From Sclerodactyla briareus (lineage: Eukaryota > Echinodermata > Holothuroidea > Dendrochirotida > Sclerodactylidae), in contig JAODTK010005595.1 in assembly GCA_026419785.1 (NCBI GenBank), positions 248,001 to 312,000 of the forward strand: DNA of 64,000 bases, read 5' to 3'. Positions 22,912-37,800 of this stretch are shown in pieces. The notes beneath the pieces were generated by a model. The model searched no databases. It had not been told where the DNA came from and saw only the letters and a list, made by a program, of their open reading frames with translations. Each line of letters starts with the position of its first letter. Position 1 is the stretch's first letter. Both the position numbers and the translations under genes were made by a program.

Positions 22912-25615
22912 GTACGTGGCTGTCCAGGCAGTCGCCCCAATTACCAGGTCCGTATTCAACAGAACGCAGGGGACAGGATGTCAGGATCATAAGCCAGGTT
23001 GTGGCTTATATGCAGTTCTCGGTCACGAGTCAGGAATTTATCCTTCACCATTACTGCATCCTTGAGAACCCTCGCCTCAAACCTAGGCAAACATTTCAAT
23101 ACCTACATATAGTACACAACCTTGCATACCATAACTTTGACAGTACTCTGTGCCTTGTGCAACAGTCACTCGCCATATAAACAAGTTTTGTTCTCGGCAG
23201 AAACTAGAGTGCCTTGCACAAAGGCACACGCCACAAGGTGATCCAGAGCTGATCTGTGCTTATACAAAAAAAGACAAGATTCTGATGGATTTGTTTCATA
23301 GCATTGTATCTTCACGGCAATGCAACATATCGAAACTATAACAGGTGATACAAACCATATTGCACCAAGTACCCACTTGAAGAGTAAAATATGGCTAAAT
23401 ATTACGGAAGACGTAGTTATCTAGAGCAAAATATCTTGTCAGTGTGAAACTGGTAACCAGGTGGAAGACGTTCGTATGTAACAGTGCCTGAACAAGAACT
23501 GGCAAAATGCTGCCAACCAGTTCTCTTATTCAAACAGAGCGCCTTGTTGATCAATTTAGGAATTATGTGTCTCCCTATCAGGCTTGTAGCATGAAAGGCA
23601 AAAAAAAAAAACTATAAAAGTGGCGGTCATACGCTTCGGAACGAATTAGTTGAAAGTGACAACAATCCTGGCACCTCGGCCCGGAGCCCACCTGCTGGGA
23701 ATTTTCAGACGATGGGGCTAGTACTGCCTGAAGAGCAGTTCCCGTCTCTTGTGCTGAGCACCCAGCGATAGGGCAAAGGTACCACTTTGAAGAGTCTCTG
23801 GTTATGACAAGACCGGATTGAACCCGCGAATCCTGGATGAAGATCAATGTTTGACAAATCATCAGAATACCAGTTTCGGACCTTTGCAAAAGTACTTGGG
23901 TTCAAGTTGTCAGAAAGCGATGTGGTTTCCTTAACAGTTGACAAACTTCTTGCTATTAAGCCAGTTGGTACAATATCCATAGTTCAATTGGAAGGTTTCA
24001 TTGAAAAACTAAGAATTAGTTCCTGGCTCTAGGGGAAATGCAATGTGGGACTTTTTGTTGTGAAGGATATAATTGAATGAATGGCCAAAACTCAAAAACT
24101 TTCAACCTACTGAGGTTGTCGAAACGGACACTGAAACACAACAGGAAAACTCAGAAAGTTCTCCCACAATCTGAAAAACAAGGTCAAGACTGTTCTTGGA
24201 AGCATTGATACTCTTAGGCCAAACAACATCTGCAGAGAGGCCATTCCACTCATGTAACTCTTCTGTGGAAAGAAACCACACAATGTCTAATCTGAAACGT
24301 TTACCATTATGCTTGAGACTCTGACCCCTTTTATGGTAGTAAAGAGAAAAGGGTAATTGAAGACATGGACAATTTGGAAACCCTGATCAATCACCTCAAA
24401 TTGGCCCGAGCGTCATGAAGCCAGACCAAGGAGTTTTGATCGTAAAGTGGCCATAGGAGCATTTCACTGTCATAATTGTGACTTTGAAGGGCAAATTGGG
24501 CTGCCAAGTTGCTTCAGCAAGAAACTAGAGCCCCCCCCCCAATGAATCCAAATGGCACAAATGTACTAAATCTTTCAATGCCGAGATCAGTTAAGTGTTC
24601 ACAGTGCCTCACTCTAGTTTAGCCAGTTTTGATGGAGAAAAAATAGTTAGAATGACATGCAGATCACAAACAACAGGAAAAGTTTTCAAATCGAATAAAT
24701 GGAATACTCTCCCTAATGGACCATGCAACTCCACCATTAGACCTACGATATTTAGCACTCTACACAAATCCCATATTGCGCAACCGAGCATTTCTTATTT
24801 TCGAGGGGGGCTTTCGAGGGGATGGGGGTGAGAAACCTGCTCTCCTGTCATTGCTGGCCACTCTCTCACCCCTTTCTCAGTTTCCCCCATGCTGATTCAT
24901 GAATGAACTAGACATTTTCCTGGTGGTAACCGCCGACTATGTATATCCCCATTTCAAACAATTAAGACAATGATGGTTATTAGGAATTTATATATCTCAA
25001 AAGGACAACAGCCAATCGCCAAGGATGGGGGGGGGTATTCATGTTAAGTGCACCTTCATGTATTTTGGAACCAACTGATTCTACATTCACAAGTTTTGTG
25101 TAAATCTGATAAAGTAAGAAATATTTTGCCAAACGTGACCCCTGGTTGACCTGGGGACAAACTACCAAGTCCACACCTACCAAGTTTCATGAGATCGGAG
25201 CAACTTTCATTTTCCCCCTAAATTTGACCTTCAGTGACCTTGAATCATTGTCATGTTTTTCTGGTACGCATCTAATGTCTCACACCCCCAGTTATGTGTT
25301 ATCGACAAGCTTCATTTTTCGCAAAAAAACGCCCCCCCCCCCTATAAAATAGAGAGCAGCAGTAATGGCACGAGGCCCACTTCGAACTCATCCAAGATTC
25401 ACCTAGGGCAAACAACTTGTACAAGTTTTCAGATCAATCGGATGAAGCATTGAAAAGTTTTGCTCTAGACAAAAAATCCTCCGTCGGCGGAAAGGTGAAG
25501 GCAAAACCATAACATCCCTGAATGGGATATAATGATGCACACCCAGCAAATGCAGACAGTAGGAGTATTTCCAGCAAATGTGACCTGGATTAGCAGCAGC
25601 TGAACCACTGCTGCT
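22912..25615. other. Intergenic between candidate exon and the CLC 3' end
   Basis: Contains the SINE fragment at 23,690-23,835 and, on the plus strand at 23,847-24,032, a 61-codon open frame (FAKVLGFKLSESDVVSLTVD) of unknown nature. The CLC 3' untranslated region should lie at the right end. Confidence 0.35.
23690..23835 (-). mobile_element. SINE fragment with tRNA-like B box
   Basis: The minus strand has GCGGGTTCAATCCGG, then TATCGCTGGGTGCTCAGC, similar to the family B core, and a different 3' part shared with 28,780-28,955 (CCTGCTGGGAA.T.TCAGACGA on plus). Confidence 0.55.
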
Positions 25616-25878
25616 TCAGTACCACCACCCAATCAGTTCAAGACCTTGCGTAAGTGCACTGAAAACTGGACCAACCGCCTCTCCATTAACCAGCAAACCC
25701 ATGGTGTCAATAGGTGTCAATGGAAGCTGGACCAGCACCCTTTCCATGACCATGCAGCAGCACCTATGGAGAGTTGGGGCTTCGCATAGGTGTCCCTGGA
25801 AGAGCATGGATTCAGGATGGATGTAGTCCAAGGCACTGATGGTGTCCAATACATCTTTCTTCGTATGATACCCTGTAT
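25616..25878 (-). CDS. CLC exchanger, terminal exon (end of CBS2)
   Basis: After CTTCTCGGAG it reads QGII, then with one base restored [20 protein letters not shown] and F, matching GIITKKDILRHM...DPESIMF at the family's C-terminus. Relatives stop within one or two residues of this point. Here the frame stays open for about 57 more residues, ending WWY-stop at 25,616. The tail may be a real extension, or the natural stop may be hidden by an indel. Confidence 0.8.
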
Positions 25879-28800
25879 CTCCGAGAAGGAAAAGGATAAA
25901 GACATGATCTGTGAATCGCCTCAGATGGGACTAGGACGTTTTGTCAAATGTACCCAAATGGCAACATTACTGAACCCTGCCCAAAACGTTTGTGATGGCA
26001 AAAAATGAATTCAAAGGGGGCGTGATCAAATTGGAAACAGACACTTAGGTAGTTAGCTTGACAGCCATGATTCCTCCGACTGCAGAGAAAACTTGTTAGG
26101 GCAAGTTCTGCCGAGAAGCCGGAAGTTACTACTTTGATGTCTGCATATGTCTTTCAGAATGCATAGCACACACTCACTGGTCGCAGCACACATAGAGGAA
26201 TGGACTCAATAAACAGGATGTTGATAGCCATTATAATTAATAATTAACAGCTTCACCCACGATTCCACTTTTTCCAGGCGCAATCTTGCAGTGAATTTTG
26301 GCAACCATTAGATGAGGTGGTGGGTGTGGGGTTCCATATTGTTGTTGCTAAACAACTGACATAACCTGATCACATTATTTTGACCAACCTGCCACCAGTG
26401 GATGTACTTGATGAAACAGATGATAAGGGGGGTGGGGGTGGCCACAATGTGATTCTCATTCTAGGTGGAATGAACCTTAAGTGGCTGGTTCAGTTATCAG
26501 ACCACCACAACAAACCCTCACTTATTCTTTCTCCCATTCTTTTAAAATGATCACCTAATGCTAGTTTTAATAAAATTCCCCAATTATAGGTGCGATGAGT
26601 TCTGTAGGACACAAGGCGATCGCCACAATGTCGCTCTCGCCTGGGTTGCGCGATCAGTGGTTTTTATTATTCACTACACTACACACCATACAAAACCAAC
26701 TAGTTTCAATGCAGCCATCGTCATGTCAAAGGACAGCACAATACTTCACATATAACACATAAAAATCCTAAAATAACTGACCATAAGTTTCACTCTTATT
26801 ACACCAAGTCCTCATTGTTTTTTTTTCTTCTTCATTCCCCCACTCTCTCTCTTCATCGCCCCCCCCTCTTCTCTCCATAAATACCCAAATTTGAATAGTT
26901 TCATCGCTCAGTCACTCACTTCTTTGACCAAATCCAACTTGAAATGTTTTAAATCCCCTTACCAGCCCAGGCTTCTTCCCCGCCCTCCCACCACACACCA
27001 ACGATACCCATGGCCGCGAGGTCCAAGATGTCCAAAACTATATCTTTAGGAAACCGCCACATTGTCCCAGGCAAAGAGAGGGAAGAAAGTGTTACAACCG
27101 TATTTTTGAAGGTCTAATCACCTAATCAAACTGATTGGGTAAGAGAGGGTTTGCTTGTGGGCATCTTATAACAGCACATGTCACGGAGCATGGTTCACCT
27201 TAGTCGATTTTTTCTTCAGTGAGTTTTTTTCTAACAGAAACTGTTATATGATGGAATTCAATCAAATTCATGAACATCAAACACATCAGATCCAGAAGAT
27301 TGTTAACGGACCATACTACTGAGTTTGGCGAAATTCTTACCAAGTTGGAAATTGGAATATATTAAATGCAAATTAGGCACAGACAATGAACACTACTGCC
27401 CCCACTGTACATTCAAAATGATCAGGATCCAAAGGTGGAACCCATCTACCAAGTATTGTGGAAATCCAACAAACTTTCAAAAATTGCATAATTATGCAAA
27501 TTAAACACATTAAATGACCTCCAGTGACCCGGACTTCACTTTTAAATTTCTCGGGATCCATGGTAGACCACATCCACCAAGTTTCGGAAATCCGACAAAC
27601 GTACAAAAATTGCATAAATGATGCAAGTTAGACCACTTAATTAGCATATTTTAGGCTGAGAATCTAATCATTTCACCTACCTGTCATCCAGGTCCTAACA
27701 TGCAAACTACAGCACTGTAGCACATAGTCGGTTCTGTCTTGCGTAATCTTGCTAACAATCTTAAACAATAATTTACAAGATAAAAATCGAGCTGACTTAC
27801 CCTCAATCTCATTAATGAACTTTGCTGCCCAATAAATCAGCGCGTGTACACTCCAACCCTGGTGCTACACAAAAATTTTGTCATAGTCGGACTCACAGTT
27901 TGTGAGAAATCCTACTAACGGGAAGTTGACCCACATGCTGGACACACACAGACCACGCACACAACGCCATAGTGACCACTATGTCTCTTCCTGAATTTCA
28001 TTCAGACGAGACAAAAAGTACACATCCTCAGAATCGGTGCTTACCCATTCTGGGTGACAAGGCAGGTCCTGAGTCCAAGCTTTCTGAAGATCTCAACAAC
28101 AGTACTGACAGGTGTCTGGTTGGTCACTTGGAAGGGACTCTGTGAAAAATGGCAAAACACTCATTTACAGTGACATAAAAGAATGTTATCAACTTATCAA
28201 TAACATATTTCAGTACCATTAGTTATACCATTAGGTAGCCACAGTATTGGTGCTTCTGAGTCATATGACACACCAAACCAGCATGGTGGTAACACATATC
28301 ATCAAAACCCCTGTGCAGGTTCCCATTTTGGCACTTGGATGGGGAGAGAATATGGGGAACCCCTTGGAAGGACACATGGGGAAAGAACTAAAATAGGTGG
28401 AATTTAGAGGAAAGAGGTCAAATCAAACCCTACCAGCGCAGTTGAAAAAAGTTCTATCATGCTGCCTTTTTGAGTGGTGTTCAAATTTCTTGGCGAATGA
28501 TTATGTCATAGGGGAGCATAGATGAAGGCTGCTCAGAGACCCATTTGGCATAGTCATGTCAACACCTTGAACGAAACAAGGATGTCAATGACCAGCAGCC
28601 TCACTACCAAATCCAAGTAGTCAAATGTTTATGTCAAGGTAACTCCTGAGCAACTTACTTAGTCTGCATAAGTGTATGTCAAGAAAGGGAAGGAAAGTTA
28701 ATGAGTATACACTCGGAAGCCCCTAGCTACAAAAAGAGAGAGATAGGGGGAGGGAGGGAGAGGGGGGGGGGGGGTTAATGCAGACTGACAACTCGGCCTG

Positions 28801-31800
28801 AGATAACCTGCTGGGAATGTCAGACGAGAGGCCAGTGCTGTCTTTGAACAGATACCAATTCGAAGTCTCTGTGTGACATGACAGGATGCAAAATGGATTA
28901 GCTGACACTCTATCAGCTGAGCTAACCACTCGGTGGATGACCTTCAGCATCAATATTTTCTATTACCCAGATGACCCCTCACCTGGTGATCAATGTGACC
29001 AAGTATCATCAGCTACAACGAAAAGTGAAGAAGACTAGCTCGCAGCACTGAACAACGTTATCATATACAGCATACCTAATCTGCTACATAGAGTAGAATT
29101 AAGGGATAAATAAAGATGCATCTTGTACTGGTTGTGATAGGTACACTAGTAAGGAGACAACGAACCTCACCAAAATGTTGGAACAAAGCTGCACATATTG
29201 CCGTATTAGAGCTGGGATGGTCAATTAGGAGGCTAGGCATATACTCTTGATGGGGATTGCAGACTGGCTCACAGCATTGAACATGTTATCATGAAAACCA
29301 TACCTGATTTACAACTAGCATTTGAAATAGTGCCGACGCCTATACATTGTAGCAATTTAGGCAGAGGAATGTAGAAACCCTAGTATACGCTGTTTATGTT
29401 TTTCAGTGTAACAAAACTGACTGCTATGCGGGTCCTAAAGTGTGTAGCAATCTTGCTCATTTGAGGAACATTTCGCAATGCGACACCAGCTATTTTGAAA
29501 GCTGTTTACAACCAGAGTCGAATAATGGATAGAGAGGCAACTGGTGCTAGTTGTACTGACATATCACTAGTAAAAAGATTAGACTAGCTCACAGCATTGT
29601 ACATATTATCATGTACAACATATTTGTCTACAACATAGACATTTGGGGCTGATTGTAATGGCATATCACTGGTGAGGAAGACCCTGGATTGACTCACAGC
29701 ATTGAACAAGTTATGATATACTACATACCTGATCTACAACATAGAGTAGATTAATGGATGGAGGGGCATCTGGTGCTGGTTGTAATGGCATATCACTGGT
29801 GAGGAAGACCCTGGATTGACTCACAGCATTCTGGGCATTTCTAGCTTTTCCTATGGAACAAATGGATGAAGAGAAATCGCAAAGGGAATTTGTAGCTACA
29901 TTTACATTGACCAAAGAGACCATTACTCTGAAATAATGCTCTTGTCCAATATTAGTAGTAATATTTTTAATAACTTTCTCTTCTTTACTATTTATGTTTA
30001 TTAGCCATTTTCAATCAACAGTTATCAGAATGCCTCTAAGTTAACTTTTTCATCGAATTTTTCATTCCTTCAGTTGAATGGCTTGTATGAAGCTCTCACA
30101 TGATAAGCCTCAAACTAGCTCTGTAATGTGAATTGTGCACCTTGAGTGAACGCTTTGGGTGAGTTTTTGAGAGGGGGCACGAATTGGCTCCTTGTAATCC
30201 CTGACAACTCCCTGGCCCCGATTGTTCGGAGCATGCTCAGGTAATTAGGACTCATGTACCAAGTTGCAATACATGGCTCATTGAAGTTGGGAGTTGAACG
30301 TTCACACTGGCATTATGGTGCTGACTTGTGATTGGCATAACACAATTGGTAGAGCATTGGTTCCCCACCCGGGAGATAGAGTCTGAATCCCAGTTCGAGT
30401 CATACCGAAGACTAAACATGGAACCTGTAGCCTTCTCGCTGGGCGCTCAGCGTACGGGATTGAAGCAGGGACAAACGAGGGGTAGGTAATTTGCCATCTG
30501 CTTGTGATCACCCACCCCCACATCAAGGTACCGCCATATGGGCATTGCCTTATTTGGTGTACCTGGTGAAGGATTGGCCAGAGCCTTGAATGACCAGCAA
30601 GTATGTCCTAACCAGAAAGCTAAAGGCTTAGTAATTCCTGGTCTTATTTCTGATAACATACGTCCAGGCACAAGAACAAATGGTGAATTGTACCAGCTCA
30701 TCATGGGCAACATATGACATTCCTCATTCCAAATTCCCAATTTTTTCACACAAAATGCCACCATCTTGACAAAAACAATAGGGTTCCTGTTCTATTCATA
30801 AGAAAGCTACACATTGAAATTCACCCATCCAAGTGGGGTCAACTTACTGAGTCAACAAGCTAAAATTAGCCAAATATTTTTTATTTTTTATTTAGGCAAC
30901 CCAAAAGATATTGCTTTGCAATTGTTTGGAAGTTCCCCTAGAGAATGTGCAACATACTCAGTGACTGTGACAGCTCATTCCGGTAGGCATCCCTACTAGT
31001 CGTTGGCTCTCCTTGCTGACCACCACAGGGAATGCGTTGAAGGTTGTCTCCGTTAAGAGCATCTCTGCAAAAAGTAGGAACGAGATAACAAATGAAGGAA
31101 GCATTTAGAGAAAGAGAGGATCCCTGTCTGAAGGCAGTTTGTTTCACAGCTCAGAGGCACTGAGACTGATACCAGCACAGATTTGCCCATAATATCTGTG
31201 AAGCACTTTGAGCACTTTGGTGGAAAGACGCTATTAGTATGTGATATTATTTATCGTCATCTGATGAACAAGGGATGTGTTCATGTGAGAAGATTGTCAG
31301 TTTCCAAAATCAAACTCTGTAGTCACATGGAATCCAGTGCAGATTTACTAGAACTGGTGAGATGTGATTACAATGACTCATTTTCGCAATGATGCAACAC
31401 ACTCTATTCTGGACCAATTAGGGCCTCCAAGTTGGGTTGACCTGGACTACTGCGAGTAAGATGTGACTTTGCACTGCTACCATATCGAGGTATCCCAGAC
31501 ATTTCCCAATATTGCTGAGAGAGAACTAAACTGCATGATTCAATGACACAATATATTTGATAGGCCATCAGAATATGTTCATCACAGACCTCCAAGTACG
31601 TTCACCCCAGATCCGACCACTTTCTCAGAACCTGTTCAAGTTCAACATGACTGCTCACAGCTGACCGATGAGATTCATTGCAAATATCCTGTAACAAACC
31701 CCAGTAACCCCCCAAAATCCACTGCATTACAGCGGAACTACGAAGCGAGACCAAGACCTCGCCCATCGCAACTACGGATACAGCCAGGGAAAAACATCCG

Positions 31801-34800
31801 GTGACTGCTGGTTTTCGCACCTGGAATATTTGTTTGCAAGGTGTCATTTATACCACTCTACTATTCTAAGCTACAATTAACAGGGAATGTATGCCTCACC
31901 TATATCTTCTACTGTCATTGTATCTTGTGTGATGACTGCTAGCTCTGGCGAGCCTCTCCTGAAATGAAGAAGATCAAAGGTTCAGTCCAGTATCTGAAGC
32001 CTGCCTCACACTGTACGGAATTTGTTCTCCGCAAGGCTTGCGACAGCTTACAGTCATGCCAACAGTCTCAGTGTGATCGCAAGATGTGAGACGATGACCG
32101 CAAGGCATTAAACGCCGTGAGCGGGCAACCCGCTGTAAGCCTTGCATTGCAACTTCCATTGCAAGGTTTTGAACGAGTTAATTTTTTTTTAGGGATTCCG
32201 CAAGGCCAACATAGTTTTGTAAGGGCAGAAATATAATTGAAAGTTAGGCGACTGGGAGTAGTAGGGTTTATGCTTTGAGTGTACCAACTTTCGTCAGTAG
32301 CTCTTCAGAGGTGTATACACACAATACGTTTGAAATGAAAACATATCCATGTGTGTGTTCTCCTGTGAGAACGGTCACCGCTCACGAGAGCTTATGGTCG
32401 ATTGCACAATCACTGTAAGTTTTGAAAGTGGCGAAAAAATCTGTGTGCGGTGACCGTAAGCATTGCGATTTCGAATTCTGCACAGTGTGAGGTCGGCTCA
32501 AGACAGTTTAATGGTCCTCACTGGGGATAACTAACTGAGTGAACTCCACTTCCCAATGTTTTAGCATTCAAAACAACTATTATAAGACATCATTTAGCCC
32601 TATTCTGTAGTCGGGGACAAAAATAAGCAGGCGCTGGGCGATTTTTACCCATCGTCCTGTCAATGTAGCGCCTGGTCATTGTTTGAGTATGCACTACCGG
32701 GCGCAGGTATTTTTCTGGGGTTTATAGCAAAAAAACCCAAATTTCAATAGGTCATTATAGTGTTTTAATTGGATGCATCAAGATGAGAGACAGAGAAATT
32801 GGGTTTGTTAAGGTCCCTAACAATACACTCTCATATACATTCTGTTTACTACTTTGATTTGATAATTTTGTTTGTGGACCCAGTTCAGCTGATTCGATCG
32901 TGCATGATATGGAATTACAAATTTTTTTTCTTCACGTTGAATTTCTTCTGTGCATTTTTCACAATGCTTAGTGTAGCTTCCAATGGGATTTCCGTGGAAG
33001 TTCAATACTACGTGGCATCATACTACAGTCCAATACGGAACTGTGTGGGGTGTTTACTAGGCATAGGGACGGTTTTGGCATTCCACCTCACAAGTTTGTG
33101 TGTCAAGTTAGCATGGCTCAAGCCTTCAAATAATGTCTTAGTCTTACCTTGGTCTCATCACGTCTGAGGCCAGCGTGTTGTGTATGAAATCCCTCTTGCT
33201 GTCTAAGAAGGGGTAGTCGTTCAGCTCAATCTGGCCGTCGTATCTGAGCGGTGAGCACCATTAAGGAAATCAGCGTTTGATACATTGGTCTTACACCGTG
33301 ATACAAAAATGAAGTGGGATGACTCGAACATATACAATGTTCTTTCTAATGGAAGCCCGTGTCCTATCAAAGCGCACCTGTATTTTCTTGAACTTTGTTT
33401 CCTATGAAAACACAGTGAAAATAGGGCTTCCTTGTCCGAGTTTGGATGCATTCGCCCAAGACACCATTAAATGGTTGCGTTCTTTTAATTATATGTTTGT
33501 TGATGCATTTCTTCTCTGGTTTTATTGGTTAGTACAATGCACCATGATATAGACATGTTTTTATTAGGCCTGTATCAGTTCCACGAATCACTGTGTCTAC
33601 TCATGTAAATGCTTCCATGCAGCACACTCCTATTAGAGGGAATACTGTAACACTGTTCTGTATCGAGAATATCAGTATAATGACTCATCATGATGGTATA
33701 GCAGTATAAAAAAAAAAAAAAAACATTATACTTATATATCTAATGACAGCAGAGCATCATTTTTTTAAAACCTGCTCTCCAGTAGCTCAAGAAGTGTGCG
33801 TTCAGCCCTCCTCCCCCCCTCTTCATCCGGCCAAATGTGGACCACTGAATTATGTGACTAGTTTTCTTGTGGCCTATGAAATGGGTTTTAGGTAGATGAG
33901 CAATCAAACCAGAGACAGGAGGGTGCCAGAGGTATGTATAGCAGTGATGCTTTGCAAGCGAACACTCCGGGTTCGAGTTCCAGCAGCCACCGTCTGTTGT
34001 CCCCTAGATGGCTGTACTTGCAATGGACAAGGTCTTGGTCACTCCATGATTCTGCTGTGGAGCAGTGGACTTGTGTGGGTTTCTGTGGATTGTTTTGGGA
34101 TATTTGCAATTTTTTGGCTGTCAGCAGTGGAACAGCCATCTCCGAGCAGTTGGGATTGGTTACACCCCAGCCTCATTATCATCAGAGCTCTAATAGAGAA
34201 GAGAAGGCGAGTTATTGTCGGTGCTCATTCATGAACAATACAGCCTGGGTTCCTCGATGATCCATAACTGGCTTCCTAAACACGTGGAAATCAAACCGCA
34301 TTAAATACCTTCACAATCCAACAGGTAGCATAACCTAGGTAACATACTCTCGATGAAAAGGATACATGCCACCTTTAGTGAAGGCATCTCCGACCCCTTT
34401 GCTGATCACCACGGCAACCATGAGTGGTACGATATAGACCAGCCCCCCTGTGAGCTCGAACATGATGACCACGAGGGACACTATCAAGAAAATGAAGCGG
34501 GTGAATATGGGGAAGATACAAATTACTGACAGTGGCATATAAGCTGTATTCATCGAGATACTTTACAACTAGTATGTTAGAGACGTTAGGGTCATCTGAC
34601 CTCCATGCTAACGTATAGTTGACCTAAATGCGATAATGAACAGGTACTGTTAGGTCCAATGTCCTCTAATGACATAGAAGGGTTCATAGGACCCTGTGAA
34701 ATGTCAAAACACATTTCGTTCCACAATTATAAATGAAACAGCACTGCATGCAAAGTCACGTGAGCATAGGGAAGAAGCATAGAGAAGGAGTCACATGTTC

Positions 34801-37800
34801 ACTGGCCTAAGGTTTGCAATTACATGACAAAATGAGATTTTGACAATAACAATGTCAGTGAGAGAGCTATGGATCCACTGAGCACCCCTTATGCTAGGAT
34901 AGCGGATGACAAACTGCATATACATTGCATATAAAATTCCTTCTAAAGGCAGCATACTGCACCAACACAAACAAGCAAAATGGGTGCTCATTGGATCAGG
35001 CGATTCGTGGAACACGCACATGTATAAAACAAGTGGGTTCTAGTCTTCGGACCCATGGTTGTTCCAGTTAACTTACGTAATTAGTTTTAACCATCCTAAT
35101 AGAAAGTGAGTGATTTGCTAGTTTGTAGATAATAACAGCTGAATCTTAAAGCATCATAGAGGTGGATATAGTTTGCCAGCCTCTTCATGCTTTACATATA
35201 AATGGCATTACCCATTGTGCCAAAAGTTCCACCTTCAAATTGATTGCAACAGACTGTTGACCATGGCATGTCAACCCGGTTTTGGGAAAATGTGATTACA
35301 TCACCTTCTTAATGAATAGGTCTACTTCTATGGTATTTGTGATTACATCTACATTAGGTTTCCAAGTAACCATTGATTGCTCACCAGTCATTCTTGTGAC
35401 CCTCCCAAGCAGCAGCTGCCCCCACCATAGCATACAGACCAGGGGTGATACACTTCCCACTCGAGATACAGGCCCGGAAGATGAACCATGTTGGGTACTT
35501 GCTGAAAATGAGAGGAGAATGACAGCACCATAAACAAGGATGTGCCCACACTAGGCTTCACCAGGCGCAATACAGGACACCTTGTCTCTGTTACCCTCTG
35601 ATGAGGTACCCTTCATGCTTGCCCACCCTGAAACAGAATTTTATAAGCAAGCAGTCTGATGGGCACACCTGCACAGATTATCCTGTATAAGTGATTTTGT
35701 ACTAACTTGTGTACTAGTATTCAGGCCTGATGTTGAAGAACAACTGGCAGTCTTGGAATACAACAGAGGGTATATCATGGAGAATGAAGAACTGTATCTA
35801 TAGGTCCAAACTACGTTCCAATACGATGTTCCTATGTGGAGTTATCAGTCTTCAAGGTTTGATTAATTATGCAGAGAAATTGAGGGGAGTCCCAATAGCA
35901 CAATTATGCATGACATCACACATGGACAACCCGGGAAGTTATGTCATGCATTCCATTGTTTCATTTTGATGAATGAGTCACATTTACAGAGGTTCTCTTG
36001 AATTTCTCTCACCAAAGCACCATCAACACTTACCAACCCACTCAGCAATTCGCTCCCATAGACTGAATGCTTTTCGAAGTGAAAATAATGTGTGAATTTC
36101 AATAGAAAACAAAGATTGTGTGCAAGGTCGTGCAAGTATGTCATCATTATTGCATGATGGGATGCTTTTCGATCTTGCACAATACACATGCACAAACTCA
36201 AAAAGGACTTAACTAACGTCCCTAAAGGAAAGTTGTATTAACTTCAGGTTTTGACTGAGGCATTCAGTTTTTTTCTGCCCGCTATATATTAGACTTTTCA
36301 CAATTCATCCTGCAGTTGTCCTTCAAGGCTTTGAAATGCCTTACCCTTTGGGATGATAAGCTAAACTGAATGAGTTTTGAGTAGTTTTTTGAAGTGAAAT
36401 CTCCCTTCCTGCTACAATTCCTTGTATGTGAAACCCTCTGATATTAAACCACTTCCAACCCTCCCCTCACTACAGGAGAACTCTCTTTGAGGACCTTGTT
36501 CATGCTACAGTGAAGTCCAATCCTAGTGATCTGATAAAGTCAGATGAATGTGTTAAGACATTCTCTGCCAAATGACTGACAATTCCATTTGACTAGCAAC
36601 ATGGCTACCACGTTGATCGATGTTTGCTAGCAGGCATATCCCCACATTTAATCAATCAGAGACTGACAATGTCAATTCTATATGATTATCTAAAGGGTTT
36701 CAATGACATCAAGAACACATTCATCAAGTTTTGTTTAAATCTGACAGATTCAGAGAAATCCCATGAATTATGCAGATTTAACATCCATTGACCTAAAAAT
36801 AACCTCCATATTTGACGAGACAAAATTAAGTCTACATTTTGTTCAAACTCAACGCTTTGAAAATTGCATGAATTATGCAATTTGACCTTGTTTGAACTCG
36901 AAGGACTTACTCATCCCCATCACTCTGGGAACACATGCCTGGAAGGCACCTAGCCACATTCATCTGCTGCTATTTAATAAATCAAGTGATTCCTATTTTT
37001 TAATCATGACACTCTTATGATTTGAATTGAAATTTGATCAGTCACTGATAATACAAGCAAACACAGGAGACAGGGGGTGCGTTTTAGTGGACTGTTAGCA
37101 ATATATAACTTTGCACGGCGACTCGAACGCAAAGGGATCACGTGATCATAATATATATATATATTTATAATTTTGTGTACAAAACCAGTGCTAGCAGTGG
37201 ACGTGGCCTAACTATCAGTCTCCCAGACTGTTAGCTTCGTCAGATGATGTATGGTGTCACATGACTCGTCAGCCAATCAGGTCCCTCTAATGGAGGCAAA
37301 TTACGTAATTATCTAACACTAACAGACGACTGAAACGCAGCCAGGATCTGCAATTGTAGTCCAGCATTGTATAAGGCCCAAATAATTTGGAAAGGTAAGC
37401 GCACATAATAACTGCAATAAATGGTTATAATGGAATGAAGTATCGCACTCACAATGCTATCTGTTCCATGATGACCCCCGTTATCCTACCAGCTATAGCC
37501 CCAACAGCTATATTGGGAATAAACAGACCAGCCGGCACCTGCAAGGGAAAAACAGGAGACTGTTGGACTAAAAATCCATGTACTTTATACTATTACAGAA
37601 TCATCATCCATGGATTAATTTGCATGTGGATGTGTTGTCCCAAAGCGAATAACAACTGCTTTCTCAGTTAGTCTTCCTCCAATTGCTGGACTGATTGATT
37701 AACGTAAACAGCATGGGTTTGTTAATCTGTGTATTAGGAATACTTACTCTTCATAGTGGACCCTCGAAACCTGTCATACTCTCAGGCTAAAATCTTCCAA

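Noticed and set aside
30447..30764. 105-residue minus-strand open frame
   Set aside because: Half of it lies in a family B SINE read backwards.
32799..33167. 122-residue plus-strand open frame
   Set aside because: It overlaps CLC exon 13 on the other strand and is a hydrophobic low-complexity run.
33888..34260. Overlapping frames of about 110 residues on both strands
   Set aside because: They lie entirely in a family A SINE.
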